From Apostichopus japonicus (taxonomy: Eukaryota; Echinodermata; Holothuroidea; Aspidochirotida; Stichopodidae), in NCBI RefSeq assembly GCF_037975245.1, contig NC_092564.1:13418484-13482483 (forward strand): a stretch of DNA of 64,000 bases. The letters are read 5' to 3'. Numbering within the stretch: position 1 is the first letter of the stretch; each line of letters begins with the position of its first letter. The translations under genes were made by a program, and so were the position numbers. Below are positions 40,101-55,100 of this stretch, one piece after another. A model generated the notes under the pieces. That model did not search any database. It was not told the origin of the DNA and saw nothing but the letters and a program-made list of their open reading frames with translations.

Positions 40101-43100
40101 TGTAAACTATTTTGAGTAAATATGTATTATACATATGTATAGCACATAATACATATTTAACATTTTTAAATGTATAACATACATAATGTTTATTCAAACA
40201 TATGTATAACAGGTACATCATATTTTTATTCTTCATTTAATAGAATGTAAAAGTCATATGATATATATTTTTTTTATTAAAGTGCTACAGAAATTCCAGG
40301 AAGGGAATATTTCTTTTTCTGCTTTTCTAAAAATAAGTAGAGTATTGCCCGATCGATTTTGTTTTTGTTTTCTTTGAATGAGTGAAATAATTTGTGATTA
40401 GAAACTACTTCATATAAAATTGTTTTTCTCTACTAAAGATGCCTGCAAATTCTAAGGGTGGTAGAATCCATTTGGAACCATCTGAATCGTCTGCTCTAGA
40501 GATTCTTCCAGCTCTCAAGGCCAGCATAAAGGGAACAAACCAGGCAACTCAGACAACAGCCTCACAGGATATGAAACTCGCCTTCCAGGTAAGCCACAGA
40601 TGTAACTTAAGGACCAATATAAAGCGAGCAAGTAAGGCAACACAGAGATCGCCATCCTTTCTGATCTTAAAGTGATTCAAGGAATCATTCGCCTAAACCT
40701 TTATGATGTTATAATTATCTCATTTACAGCTGGAAGGTTACCAGGAAATCACAGATGTTAACCTGGTACAAGCAGGCTGCATTCTCTACAACCTGAAACC
40801 AACCAAGAAGAGCGGTGATGTAGTCTTCTCTGTGGTTATAGATGTCCAGGCGCAGTTGGATGCTAGGAAAGTCATCATTAGGTCTCCTATGAGGGTAAGG
40901 ATCTCGGGTTATCAAGCTAATTTTATGCAAACAGGGTAATGTACAATAGGATTGAGTCAGGTAAGCAAGGTAAATATGGATACCAGCATGTTAGACATGG
41001 TAACTAGCAATGAGGTTTAGGTTATAGGTAGAAAGGATATCTGGGATAAGGTGTTAGGTATAGACAAAGTAACTAGGAATAATAGTGAGTTTATGGATTA
41101 GGTATCTGGGAATAAGATGTAAGGTAGACAAGGTAACTATGGATACAGCATGTTAGACATGGTAACCAGTAATGAGGTTTAGGTTATAGGTAGATAGGAT
41201 ATCTGGGATAAGGTGTTAGGTATGTACAAGGTAACTAGGAATAATAGTGAGTTTTTGTGTTAGATTTCAGGAAGATGTGAGGTAGAGAAGGTAAATATGG
41301 ATACCAGCATGTTAGACATGGTAACCAGTAATGAGGTTTAGGTTATAGGTATATAGGATATCTGGAATAAGATGTTATGTAGACAAGGTAATTAGGAAAC
41401 AGGTTTCCAATCAATAGGGTAGCTAAGAATAGAGTGTTATATATTAGAGTTATATATATATCAGTGAGACAGTGTAAACGTGAGTTGAGTTGGATGTAGG
41501 TGAAATTTGTTTGAGAAAGGTAAAAAAGTAATATTAAAGAAAGGCTGTAGTTTTGATATGAAATTATGATTTGATGTTTACAACTAAATGCTTGTTTTCT
41601 GTAATTGTGCATGACATGTTCTTAAACCTCTGTGATTTGGCTCCATCCCTTTGTAGTCTTAAATTAATATTGAGCATTGCCTTGTATATCTCTGTTTTCT
41701 AATCAGATCATCAACCACTTCCACTGTCCGCTACAAGTATTCACCAAAGCCTCCAACTGGGTTGAGAAGATCGGTGATCTACCTGCTGATTCAGAGTTTG
41801 TGGTACCGCTGGAAGTGGCTCACACCTCAGAACTCCTTGTAGGACCTAACGACGAAGGGTGAGGAATGATGTCACTTACCTGTTGGGAAATTATTATGAT
41901 TATTATAATAATAATTAATAAATGAGCCTGGAAGAGAAATAAATTTCAGTGTTGAATAGATTTTAATCTATGAATATTTTATTTTTTTAAATAATTTTTT
42001 CATAGTGAGTTGTTTATACTTTACTAATTTATATTTGTTTTTCTTTTTGATCAAGGTATCACACGTGTGACAAGTCTATTCAGTGGAGAACTCTGATCAG
42101 TGAGAAGAAGGAAGGCAAGAAGAGTGTAACCTTCTCCTGTCCCAAGAAGGAGGAAGGTCACACGCCATTCTTCTTTAATGTAAGAGAACATTTCACATTT
42201 ATTTCTGAAGAAAAACTCATCCATTTCAAATAGTGAGCTGAATTAGGGATTGGCCAGCTTTTGTTTAACTCTACCCAACTCATCCCTCCCTCTGCATATC
42301 CCTCCCCTTCCCCCTCATTCCCACTGGAAGAGTTTAGTAACAACATCAGGACAAATGTGACCAACCAAATGTGGAACTAATGGAGATGAAAACAAACAAA
42401 GAAAGTGAAACAGCCTACTATGAATATTTTTTTTCCATGATCTATTTGTTTGCTGGCCTTCTCTTGTAGATGTAAAGATTATTCAGATAAAGTAAATCTC
42501 TTCAGTGTTATATATTGTGCAATATCTTGCCAATATTACAGAAATTAACAAGCTACTATGAAATTGGACTTCAAGCCCTAATTTCTAGTTTTCATAATCA
42601 GATGGTTCTTTATTGTTTTATTTTTTTGGAGGGGGGAGGGGGGTTGGGTGGGGCTGTTCACTAGTTCAATAAGCATACACATAATTCATCAGTCCATGAA
42701 CTGAGAATCCTTGCCTCTCAGTTGATACTTTTTTTCTTCCTCTTTGGCTGTCATCCAGGCCCATTGCCGGACTCAAAGTCTCCGGTATGTCAAGGGTTCA
42801 TCCCTGGAAGCACCCAAGTATGATATTCACATCAACCCTGTGGTGACCCTGAAGAACCTTCTGTCAGTCCCAGTTTTCTACACTCTGCAGGTAAGCTGCC
42901 CGACCAATCTTTCATTAGCTGCATTGATTCAAAGATTGAAGAAAGAACATACGATTTGACCTCTTACAATGATTTGGTAGTTTCACAACCTGTTTTCAAT
43001 CATAAGCTGCTGCTGTCTAAACGGTAGAAAATTATGAACATGTACCTGATATATTCAGATATTTTGAAAATGGTTAAGTTTTTGATTTTAAATACATTGT

Positions 43101-46100
43101 GGAGCTAAACTTGTCATAGGCAGATTCTAAGCCACAAAGCCTTCACCCTTTACAAGAAATTTCTGGATGAAGCCTTTTTGGTTAAGTGTTCTGAGAGAGG
43201 TTACATTAGTGTTGTGTATAAGCTTGTGAGCAAATGTGATGCAAAGTGGAAATTTCTGTTTATGCAGTTTTCAACGAACTCTACTTCCATCTCCAAAACA
43301 TGATCTAACTACTTAGAGATCAATTTTCTGATACCAATCTTCAAGCATGTGTAATGAAAAGCTATTTGCAACAATTTTAATACTTGGCTACTTGTAAACC
43401 AAGTAGCCAAAACATGGTGCAATTTGTCATTTGTCATTTGTGGAGTTTTGGGGGTGATGAAAACGAGGAGAGGAGGGGAGGAGAGATGCCTCGCAACAAG
43501 TAAGAAGCAACATTCAAGAATTTATCAAAAGCAGATTTTTTTCTAGATTTGCAGGTTATTGAGATGAAACTGTTTTGAGATGCGGTATGGAATCAATTGC
43601 AAAACTAAAGGAAATTTTCTTCTTTTTTCTCTTCTAGGGAACTGAGCATGAATTTGAAATAAAGAGTACAGAGAGCACACAGATGACCAATGTAGATATT
43701 GGCAAGACCATGATGTTCATGAGGGTAAGAACACATTCTCATTTTCCTCATCTGCCTATTTTAATATTGTCAAATTGCTGTCACTGGCAATCATGTTCTT
43801 GTCCTTAAGTTGAGTAGGTTAATCCGTCTAATAATTTAAAAGGTATATATTCATATGTCTCGTTACATTTTCTTCCCCAGGAACATTAAGAAAAAATAGT
43901 AAGCAAATTGGTCACAGGAGAGAAAGTATAAGGAAGATCACACATTTATTGGTATTGATCCTGTCCTTTGTTGACCAAGCTATGTGTTATCTATATACAT
44001 TTGTGTACTGTACCTGAGAGGTACTAGGTATTAGTAATATTGTCTTTTCTTGGTTGACCAAGCTATGTATTATATAATTCATTTGTGTACTGTATCTGCG
44101 AGGTACTAGGTATTAATTTTTTTCTTTCCTTTTCTCTCCTTTTCTCTCTTTCATTGACCTTTACATGTTTGTTCAGATAATTTATGATAATATGTTTAAC
44201 TACTTGTCTACTGGTAGGATGTAGCAATTACAAAAACACTTTATGGGATATTTTCCTTTTTTTTCCCCACTGTCTTTCTCTTTCCACAGTGTTTAATATG
44301 CCTTATAATATTTTTTTAGTTTTTTGGTTATGAAATATAATTAAATTGTCTGATAAAGCTAGCTGAAAAACCCATTAATGTTTGAGAGCTTTTGTTTTTG
44401 TTAGATCCCTGATTACAATGGTCTGGAATGGAAGGGTGAGATGACATTGAGGACCACCCTTAAAGAATATTCCCAGTGGGGGTTCAGAGGAGACAATGGA
44501 AAATGGATGGAAGTTGGTGTCTGGGTCAATTACAAGCAGGGATTCCAAGATATGGCTATATTCACCCCTTACTGGCTTATTAACAAAACAGGACTACCAC
44601 TGTCATACAAGGTAAGACATAACCAACACTCATCAAGCGTCATTAATTTTCTGTCTGCAAATCTGTCGAAATCTTGAAGTCAAGATATTAATAACTTAAT
44701 GATTATTTAAGTGAAATCTCATTCTGTTACCTATGTTAGTGAAATCTCATTCTGTTACCTATGTAAGAGAAAATATCACTCTGTTACCTATGTCGGTGAA
44801 ATATCATTTTGTTACCTATGTCAGTGAAATCTCATTCTGTTACCTACGTTAGTGAAATCTCATTCTGTTACCTATGTAAGAGAAAATATCACTCTGTTAC
44901 CTATGTCGGTGAAATATCATTCTGTTACCTATGTCAGTGAAATATTCTGTTACCTATGTCAGTGAAATCTCATTATGTTACCTATGTCAGTGAAATATTA
45001 TGTTACCTACATCAGTGAAATATCATTCTGTTACCTATGTCATGTGATAAGACAAACAATGTAATCTGTCAACTGTACTCTTTAGGGGCTTAGTGTTTGT
45101 TTTCTTTCTCTCCTTACATCAGGGAACCAGTGATGAAGTGTTTGAACATCCCGCAGAGAAGCAGGAACCAATCATGTTCGCTTATCCAACCAGCAAGAGC
45201 ATTGCACCAGGAAAGAACAAGGTTGGTCTTCTGGCCATCTCTGACATTAGACTGGTCACTTCACATTCTTTGTGAAGTCTTTAAACTATGCATCAGTGGT
45301 TTAACCATGAAGTTACCAATGTTCGGGCCGGTTGGGGGTGATGGGGGGATGGTTGTTCTCTGTACCTCGCTGGGTAATACATATTTATCCTGCAAACAAC
45401 CATCTTTGAATTTATATCAAAAGAATTTTCAAAGTTTTTCTCATCAAAGTGAGGGATACATGATATGAACACTTACACCAGCTGTTTTTTGGGATCAATT
45501 TCGTAAAATAATGACATTCATGTTTACCCAGAATACCGTAAATTTGCCGTAAAAAGTGTAAAATTCTCTAATGTGGACCTCTAGCCTCCCATGTGGTGAG
45601 ATTTAATAGTTCCATTTTACAGAAATGTACTTTACATTTATCGCTTGGCACCGTTTGCTCTGTTCAGACAAAGACACACTAGGACATAACAGTGAGTTTG
45701 TCCTTCTGCCAACAAACAGACAACACCTCCATTATTTTCAATGTTCACCTCCAATTGCTGTATTTTCAACACATTTTCTGAATTACAGCTCTGGCTCTAA
45801 CAGAATCAGGAAAGAGAATAATTAATAAAAAATAATAATAATAAATAAAAAATAATAAAATAAATAAAGTAAAATTTCAAATTTCCAAAAAAGTTATAAA
45901 AAAAAAGGAAAGGGAATAATTAGAGACAACTTGTGATTGAATTAACGAGATAGAGATCGAGCTACAGAAAGTATGTGGAGGATGAATAAAAATAAAAATA
46001 AAATAAAACTGTTAGCAAACTGCTTATCCACCATAGAGCCTGTAAAGGAGAATGTGTAAAAGTAAGTTGGCCTGACGTTTCAATCCTAGCAGGATCTTCT

Positions 46101-49100
46101 TCAAAGGCTAATTGAAAAGGAACAGTAGCAGAAGGGACAAAAACACACACAGAATACAGACAGGTTAATGAGCATGAGACGAAGATAAATAAAGATAGAG
46201 GAATCGAGAGAATTGCGTCTCATCTATCTTGTCTCTCATTCAACAGATTCAGGTTAAATGCAGTGACTCACAGTGGTCAGATAAGTTCTCCCTGGACGCT
46301 GTCGGAAGCACTGGATTCATCTCCTGCAAAACCAAGGAGAAGGAATTTGAGGTAAATAATGTTCTTGTAAAAGTATCTGGTTTGCCAACAATGATTTTAT
46401 GATTATTGTCGTCAGTGTGAACACTGCACATCTATCACCCTATCAGTCAACATTTCCTCCAAAAAATTTTCTGAAATGTTGTTTACTCATATATTTGTAG
46501 TCATATTTGTAGTGATTTAGGAAGACCAGCAATTATTGCAAATGAAAGTAGTGATATTTTGTAGTAGAGACATCTTGTAAAAACTCCTTACCTTAGAAAT
46601 TAGATCCTTTCCCAAGGTTTTCATGCATTGGTTTAAAGAATAATTGCTTATACTTTGCAGTTTTCTGATATTCATTTGCATGTTATTCCTCAGCATGTTG
46701 TAGAGACTAAAGAAAACAAGAACCAAGTGGCTTTTTAAACCTTCAAGTTTGGTGTAACCAAAGTAGAAACATATAACTGTGATCTTGAGATTCTTTCTCT
46801 ACAGTTACATTTATAGTGGTGGTGTGGTTTACACTTAAGGAGGATTGGTAGATGGAAAGGTGACTTGAAAGGGAAGGGAAAAGGGTGGGGGGGGAGTAGA
46901 GAATTATATTATCGTTCTTAGGGTTAAGCCAAGTGCGCTAAAGTAGAAAGTCTTACTTCTTGTTTTCATGTACCAGCTTAAACTTGACAGTTTCCCATTA
47001 AACTCTAAACTAAGCAAGTGTGAACCTGCATACCTTTGCTTTCTATCAAAGACAGTGTTAAAAATATTTATTGTACCCTACGAAAATACTAAAATAACCA
47101 GATGTGTATGATATATTCCACAAGCAGTCTGCAAAACTTTCAGGCCAAAAACCAAGGAGCTTCCATGAGGACTGAACCACAACCCACCAGACCCCCCTCC
47201 CCCTCTCTCCCACCCCTCAGAGGTGATGCTCAAAACGCATAAGAGTTAGTTTGACCTATGGATGTCCGCAAACTCTAAATAATGTAGATTCGATGTCAGG
47301 ATATACCGTGAGAAGCACCAACAATTTGTTGCTGACCCACTTTTTGAGTCAGTCATTTATTATATCATGCACTTGTCAATTTGTTCCCTCCCTGTTGAAG
47401 TGCATTATAGATAGGCATACTATAGCATTACCACAATCAAGGTTCTCTTTCCCTATTTTTCATATTTTGTATCAATCTTTGTTCATCTTTCATGTGATTG
47501 TTTGTTTGTTTCTCTTCTTCTGAAATCTGCTTTGCATGCCCTCTCTTCCCTCATTGTCTTCATCCTATTTTGTCTGACCTATTTTGTCTGGCTTCCAATG
47601 GTCACTTTGCTCTCTTCTTCAAGGCCTCGAAACGACTCGATGTAAGTAAAAAACCCTCTTGAAAGTGTTCACATTTTCTTTCTTTCTTTCTTCCTTCTTC
47701 TTCTTCTGCTTTATTTTGGTGCTTCACCTCACTATGTCCTCCTCCTCTTTGTTGATATTGCATGAAGTTTTCTCTTCTGCCAATATTTTTAATAGATAAA
47801 GCCTAAATACATGAATAAATTATGTATACCAGTGGATTAAATATAACTTGTTTGTTAACTTTCATTTTCAACGAGGACACTTACTACACTTTAATATGCA
47901 CCATCCAGTTCATGTTGTCTGCCCCCCCCCCTCCTCCACCCAAATACATGCACCATATATGTTGTTATGTATAGATGAAAGAAAGAAGACAATGCAAAGC
48001 AAACATTTTAATTAGTTATTTAAATGCTGCACTGGCAAAATGCAATTAGTTTTGGCAATTTTTTTATTCTTAAGTTAAAAGTTGAAAAAAGTAAAATATC
48101 AGAATTCGGGTTAAGAGTTTGATAGCTGCATGCAAGTTGTGTACCAATACAAATAGGAATGTGATGTGTTCTCTAGTCAATAGTTTTTAGTGCATGACAC
48201 GTGTAATGAACAAAAAAAGAACACATTGATTTTTTTCTTCACAGCTGTTAGATAAATAACTTATTTTTGCATGGAAAAAAGTATTTTTAGAATCTTGATG
48301 CAAAATTCAAAATTCACGGAGCGATTCACACCAGTTTTGTTCATATCGTTTTCACTTCATCTGTTTTTATGTGTCCGTCTGACGAGTCTTTTTTTTTTCG
48401 CCTTTAATGCCATTTGTCTTCACAGGCCAAAGGGGAAGGAATCGCCATTCCCAAGAAATACAGTGTATGAGTTTTGAAAATGTCTCTTTGGTTGCATGTT
48501 TGCACTAAATTGGTTGCACAAAAGTATATAACATTGCAGTTTTATACTAATATCGTTCATGAAGGGTTGTTGCCCATTTTAATCCCTGGAGCATGTTCAA
48601 TGTATTTTATAGTTTGCTGGAAGTATCATCCATTCCTATCTGCATCTGTTTACATCACATGATATTTTTGAAAGCAAGTTTTTTTTCAAGTTTTTTTTTT
48701 GCTCTTGTTTATATCCATATATATCTTGAATAATTTACATGTTATTGGGTTGTTTTCCTCTTTTTTTTCTCTCATATTCTGCCCCGGAAAAAATATATAG
48801 GAAAATTACATGATATTTATTGTGTTGCTTGTGAGTGCTATAATATCTGCATTACATGCTCTACAGATGTTCCTACAGACACTTTGTGTAATTAGATATC
48901 AAATGAACTATTTGGAATGTGATGCAAACATACTGTACATAGATACATCCACACACATGCACATTGTAAGATTACAGTAGTAAATACTACCAAATACATT
49001 TCCCATAAATACACTGGCATTGCTGTTATGATAGCTATCAAAGCAACCGTCACTGTGTGTTTTCTCCCTCCTGCAAGTAGTAGAAAAGGCATGCACAGTT

Positions 49101-52100
49101 GGCGGTGTTGGATAGAGAAGCCTTCTTTCAAAATTGGCGGTGAATGCAAGATTACTTAAAATTATTTCAGGGGTAGAAAAGGTAGACTTATTCTCAAAAT
49201 TTATCAAAAATTCTTCTCATGTAAAAGGCTCCAAACTAGGTCTACTGCATCTCTGAGAGAATGAGGAAAATATGAAACATGGTTTTTACACTGTGACAAA
49301 TTGAAGTGTAGACATACAAGATTTTTTTTATTTTTTATAAGTTGCCACTGGTGGACAGGGACATATGACATATATGGTACTGCCTGATAGAGTATGATAG
49401 CACTTGTAGACATAGGTGGTGGGTTATATCGACTGATGGGTGTAGTGTTTGGTTTAGCAGAATATATTCGGTGTAGCATCACAGTGGGAGAATTAAGTGC
49501 AACTTTCAATGTAGATAGAATTGTACACAATCACACAAAATTATTTACAGAAGGATGGTTTCATATGTTGTTGGTGGAAATTAGTGGTTTTATTGTCTGT
49601 GTGAAAACTTCACAATATTCTGTTACATTTGTGATACTTTGGAAATTTAAAAGTGAGCAATATATATTTATATCCTGCAGTCCAAATTTAATATTTAATA
49701 TATCTATGTGAAAATGACAGTTTATTCATATTTGTCGGTTTTCAGATGTTACTGTAAAGAAATACCATTTGATCCCCCCCCTGCCCCAAAACCACCACTT
49801 TTTCTATAAACCGAGCTTTATTTCATAATCACTGTACTTCATTATTGCAATGTAGTATATGTACTTGAAAAATGTATTAAAATATATGGTTATAACAAAA
49901 CAGCATTTTAAAATTTTAAAATAAAAGAAACCTTCATGGCTTTTGCATTTCTTTAATGTATATCTCAGTTATTACTAAAACAAAAACATGGCAAAGTTAT
50001 ACCGAGCACAATGAGGACGTTTACAATCACTTGCCTCGAAATTCAAGCTATTTACCGGCCATAATGGCAGTGGATATCAGCGTTTTCCAGTAAACTTAAT
50101 ATGCATTTGCATTTTTCTGGAAGTGCAAAATTAATGTTGCATTTGTAATAATTCAAGCCAAATGTTAGTGGGAATATGATTTAAGACAGTAGAGTTTGAA
50201 TGAACAGGCATTGTTTTTAGCAAAGTAGCTGAAGTTGTGAAATTCTCTTAGGCCAAACCTAAATAAATCCCACAAATTCTGCAACCTTGATTTTTTTTAA
50301 AGTCATAAACAGAGTTCTGCAAGTGTCATAGAAATTCACTTTTATGTATGAAAGTGTTTAGGAATAATTTGAGAAAGAAAGTGATGATTTGTGGGTGGGT
50401 GGGTGGGGGGGGGGGTGGTGGGGGAGAATCTTTAAAGAAAGTAGTGCATGCCAATATTAGATCAGTCTCATTTTAAACATTTGTATTAAACTATTCATTG
50501 ACATAACCAACTTAAACCAAAAGCATAAATCTCACCCCATTAATTATATTTATATTATTATATTTATTTTAAATAAATAAATTCCATATTAAACCGAGTT
50601 CAATGAATACTACATTCCATTTGGCGATCATGATGCATGCCAGCGTTGTTTAGGCAATATTATATGGTTTAAATTAAAACTGGTATACTAACTTCTTGTT
50701 TAATTTAAGAAAAGGGCATGTTGATCTATATGAGTAACATCAAAGACAAACCGAAGCAAAAATTCAGCTCTCGAGAAAAGGAAGAATATGTGATGGGTCT
50801 CAGATAGTCTTGTTGTAGGGAACAAACCATTAGAAAATATTTAAAAAAATATATAATACCAAAGAAGTTTGTGATGAAAACATGTCAGAGGTCATTGTCC
50901 AAAGATGAACTAATGGCCGTGTTGTGTTTAGGTTCAGACTTGTTCTCTTGTTATGCATGTATTCATTGTTTGCATATTCATGTTGCATATGTTACCTGTT
51001 TGCATACATGATATGTCTAGATATCATGTCTTAATGTTCATTCCACATGACAAAATTGCATGTATTTTACTTGTGTGTCTTGATTGCTAATTTTGCATTT
51101 AAATTTTTTTACAGTTTCTTCCTTTTTATTCTGTTTAGCTTTCATATTTTGGATATTTTTTGGTCCCCCTTCACATTTTATTGACATTATGAAAACATTC
51201 TCTCCTTCACAGCTTGGAGTCCAGATTCAGCTCAGTTACCTTAGTTACACCAAGATGGTGCTCTTAACACCTAGATATCTGGTTGTGAACGAGACTGATG
51301 GTGACATCTGTGTATCTGAGCCTCATGGTCAAACTTATGATGTTGAACAACATGGGGTGAGTTCTTACATTAGAGAATTTGTCTGAGTATTTGATTGCTT
51401 AAAATTTCTTTCTCTTTTTTTCTTCTTTTTATTGTTTTATTAAAATTGACAAAAAAGGTGTGGTTTTCAAATCCCAGAAAGAATGTAATCCAGTTGCTTG
51501 ACAAGTGAAGTTAGAATTGAAAATTATGCAGAAAGAGTCTTGTGAATGCAAAAGTTAAAAGGATTGTCTGGTGGCCCAAAGAAGTTACCTTAAAAAATAG
51601 TAAATAATTTTCCAAACATGTTGTCAAAGTATGAGAACGCTAATGTTGCGTTTGACAGAGAAACGATTTTTTAATCGTTATGGATAGACATTTCAAATAT
51701 GATTTGAACAGTACAATACGTGACGTCAGCTCTGCCATAGCAGATTGCGTCATAACCCACCCTCCGCACAGTACCTATACGGTAATCACAACAAAAACAG
51801 CGTGTTTATACAGATAAATTTCTTCCTTAATTTCCGGTGAAATTTCTTAAAAATTGGATATGTTTTCAAAAACTCCTTAAGCCACCATGTACTTGAGCGG
51901 TGGTTCCATGGTCTTTGTGTAACACAAGGTAAATTTTAACAGCAGACTCTGAGTTGTTCAGGCTATACATCGCGCTATCCAGCTCCAACGCGAAAAATGT
52001 TCGCATGTAGGCTGTACTCAAACGTTGACAATCGAACAGTTCTGCGAAGCCTAAGCTTTTCAGCGCTATATTCTGCTCTGACAACGATTCGATCAATTTC

Positions 52101-55100
52101 TTCAATAATTTCCGGTGAAATTTCTTATAAATTAGATATAATTTAAAAAACTCCTTAAGCCGCAATATATTTAGTAGATCGGTGGTTTCGTGGTCTTTGT
52201 GTAACACAAGATAAGTTTTAACAGCAGGCTCTTCGTTGTTTATACATCGCAGTATCCAGCTCCAGCGCAAGAATGTTCGCGTGTATAGGCTACTATAACG
52301 TTAACAATCGGACAGTTCTGCGATGACATCGATCCCGCCAAGTTTCATCTTTCGGTTTAACGAATACTTTATAAGTTTCCTTTTACTGTTACTTTGATCC
52401 GTGAATTTTATTTCAGCGAGTTCGAAGAACAGTTAATGAACTGTGGTTTGAGTGTGAGTGTACTATGTGTAACGCTATACAAGTACACCAACTGAGCATC
52501 GTAGTATATACGTTCGCGAGTATGTACGTTATATATATGAGGCAATTCAATGTGCTTACACGTGAGTTAATTTGCTGCGGAATTGGGAGTGCTAACTTCA
52601 AGTCGCCTGTTTTGCCTATCTGCAAGCACTACGTCAAACACCATATTGAAGCGTTCGAACAAACGGTACTTTTGGTGAGAAACTGGTGAATTTGAAAACC
52701 AGATTTCTACAAGAAGAAAATGTCGAATGGGGACAATTTTTACATGGTTAGAAAGAGAAAAATAATAACTACAAGGACAATGTATCAAAATCTTCCACCA
52801 GACAATTCCTTTAACAATTTATCATTTTGCGTGTGGTTACAGAGTAATATGTAATTTGTGACAAATGGCAGAAAGTTTTGCCATCATTATTTTTTGAAGT
52901 GTTTAATGAAAATTGAATCATTTAAGTTATGGAACTTTTCTTTTATGAGATTTATCATGGAATATTATCAAAGCTCTGTCAGAATCAATTCCGAAAGCTG
53001 TTTGAAGTATTTAAGGAAATGCTACCAGTGGCTTCAAATTGTAATACCATAATTCATAGCTTACAGAAAAAGATCTTTCCTTCCTCTGCAATTACATCAG
53101 GTTTGAATGGTTTTCTATGTCATTATTAAACCCTTCTTCTTCTTCTCTCTTTCCAACGCAGTGCAAGCCGTTCTGGCCGATTGACAAGAAGGATCTCTCT
53201 GAGATGTTCGTTAAGAAGAAGGGTGGGAAAGATGTATCTCTGCCGTTTACCTACGGAAAGCCCCACACCACAGTCCTCAGACTCGGAGAGGTATAGAAAA
53301 CATTCCAATCGTGTCTTATAATTCTGTCTCTCTCCTCTCACTTTACTCCTGCCAAGCATAAAGAAGGACAATGTATTTGGTTTATGGTAATGTAAACAAA
53401 ATGTAAGCACAATTGATTGCAAGAGTACTTTAGGACAAGGCTCGTCTAGAGTAAAATTCCACGAACCAGTTTATACAGCAGTTGCATAGTTACCCTCAGA
53501 ATGCTGTGCTCTTTAATATAACCGAGCAGTAAAACCTGTAAGCATGTTGCCTGTTACAATGAACCACAGAGGCTTAACATGTGACCAAGAACCACACAAT
53601 ACTTTCCATCGCTGATTGGCTGTTTAGAGCTAGCAACTATAGGTCATTGGTCAGTCCTGGCTGCTTATGCACATTACAGCTAAATTCATGAGGATAATTT
53701 CTGCCTTTTGGGCTCGGGTTGAAACTGATATGCTTTCTTCTGTAATGGAAGTAAAAACTTTGCTGGCTGTCAAAATATTACACGAGTCGTTTTAATTTTC
53801 AAATATTGTATTTTTAGAGCACTATATAGATGGTTGAGGGAAATATCTACTCACATTCCGTGGATTACAGAAAAGTCTAGCTCCAGTAAAGACCACCAGT
53901 GTCATTAACATGTTTCCATGTTTGCTCCAACAGGGTAGTGGTATCATTGTGGAAGTGCAGATAACAGAAGCTGCCACTGTAGTTGCCTTTAGGAACTTCT
54001 TAGGTGGAAACTTTACTTTACAAATCATTAATGATACCGAAGATATGCCAGTTACCTTCCATCAACAGTAAGTACCAAAAAATCAAATTCATGCCTTCAA
54101 CTAGGGTGTGAATGAATAACTTAATCTGTAGCGAATTCATGCCTTCAACTAGAGTGTGTGAATTAATAACTTCTTCAGTAGAGAATTCATGCTTTCAACT
54201 AGACTGTGTGAATTAATAACTTCATCTGTAGAGAATTCATGCCTTCAATATTGTGTGAAGTTAATAACTTCATCGGTAGAGAATTCATGCCTTCAACTAG
54301 AGTGTGTGAATTAATAACTTTATCTGTAGAGAATTCATATTTTCAACTAGAGTGGAGGAATTAATAACTTCATCTGTAGAGAATTCATGCCTTCATCTAT
54401 TGTGTGCATTTATACTCACTGTGAATTCTTGTATAGTATGAATCTGTTTAGTGTGAATTTTATCCTTTAGGATGCCTAGTACAAGATCACTCCCATACAT
54501 AGTCATCCAGAATCAATAACATTGAATTCAAAGAGGGAAAATCTGTTTAAAAGCTGCTAATATGCTACAAAAAAGGCCTGTTTAGATAATTATATAAATA
54601 TCAGAGTGCTTGACATTTTGATCCTAGCAGGATCTTCTTTATGGGCAAAGTGTCGGTAGAGAGAAAGTATAACAAATATTTAAAAAATAGAGAGATGAAT
54701 ATGCTGTAGACGACCTTGATGAAGGAAACGTCAGGCCCTGAGGAATTCAAATAAGTGTTGATGTCTAATATCTACTGTGAGATGGTTCTTTGGAAAGTCA
54801 CCTAGCATGAATCATCATGGTTGTCGGATGATGACTTTAATGGATGACAAAGGGTGATATAAGCCAGTCAATGTCAGTATATTAATCATAAGCGGTGCGT
54901 GGACGTACAGCACTAACCAACATCCAGGTGCTGCACCCATATGATACTGATGGGCAGATTAAAATCCTGGTCTATTTGTTCAATAGACTGAAAGAAGAGA
55001 AAACATTTTCATTTGCTTAGACTGCTCTGAGGCTGCACTGTTGTTGCAGTTGATACAGTTTCTGTGGTCACATGTTCAGTCCAGTCTGAGTTTGAAGGGG

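Noticed and set aside
52465-52689. 74-codon frame inside the TTAA element as a transposase remnant
   Set aside because: No recognisable transposase motif; too short and without similarity I can name.
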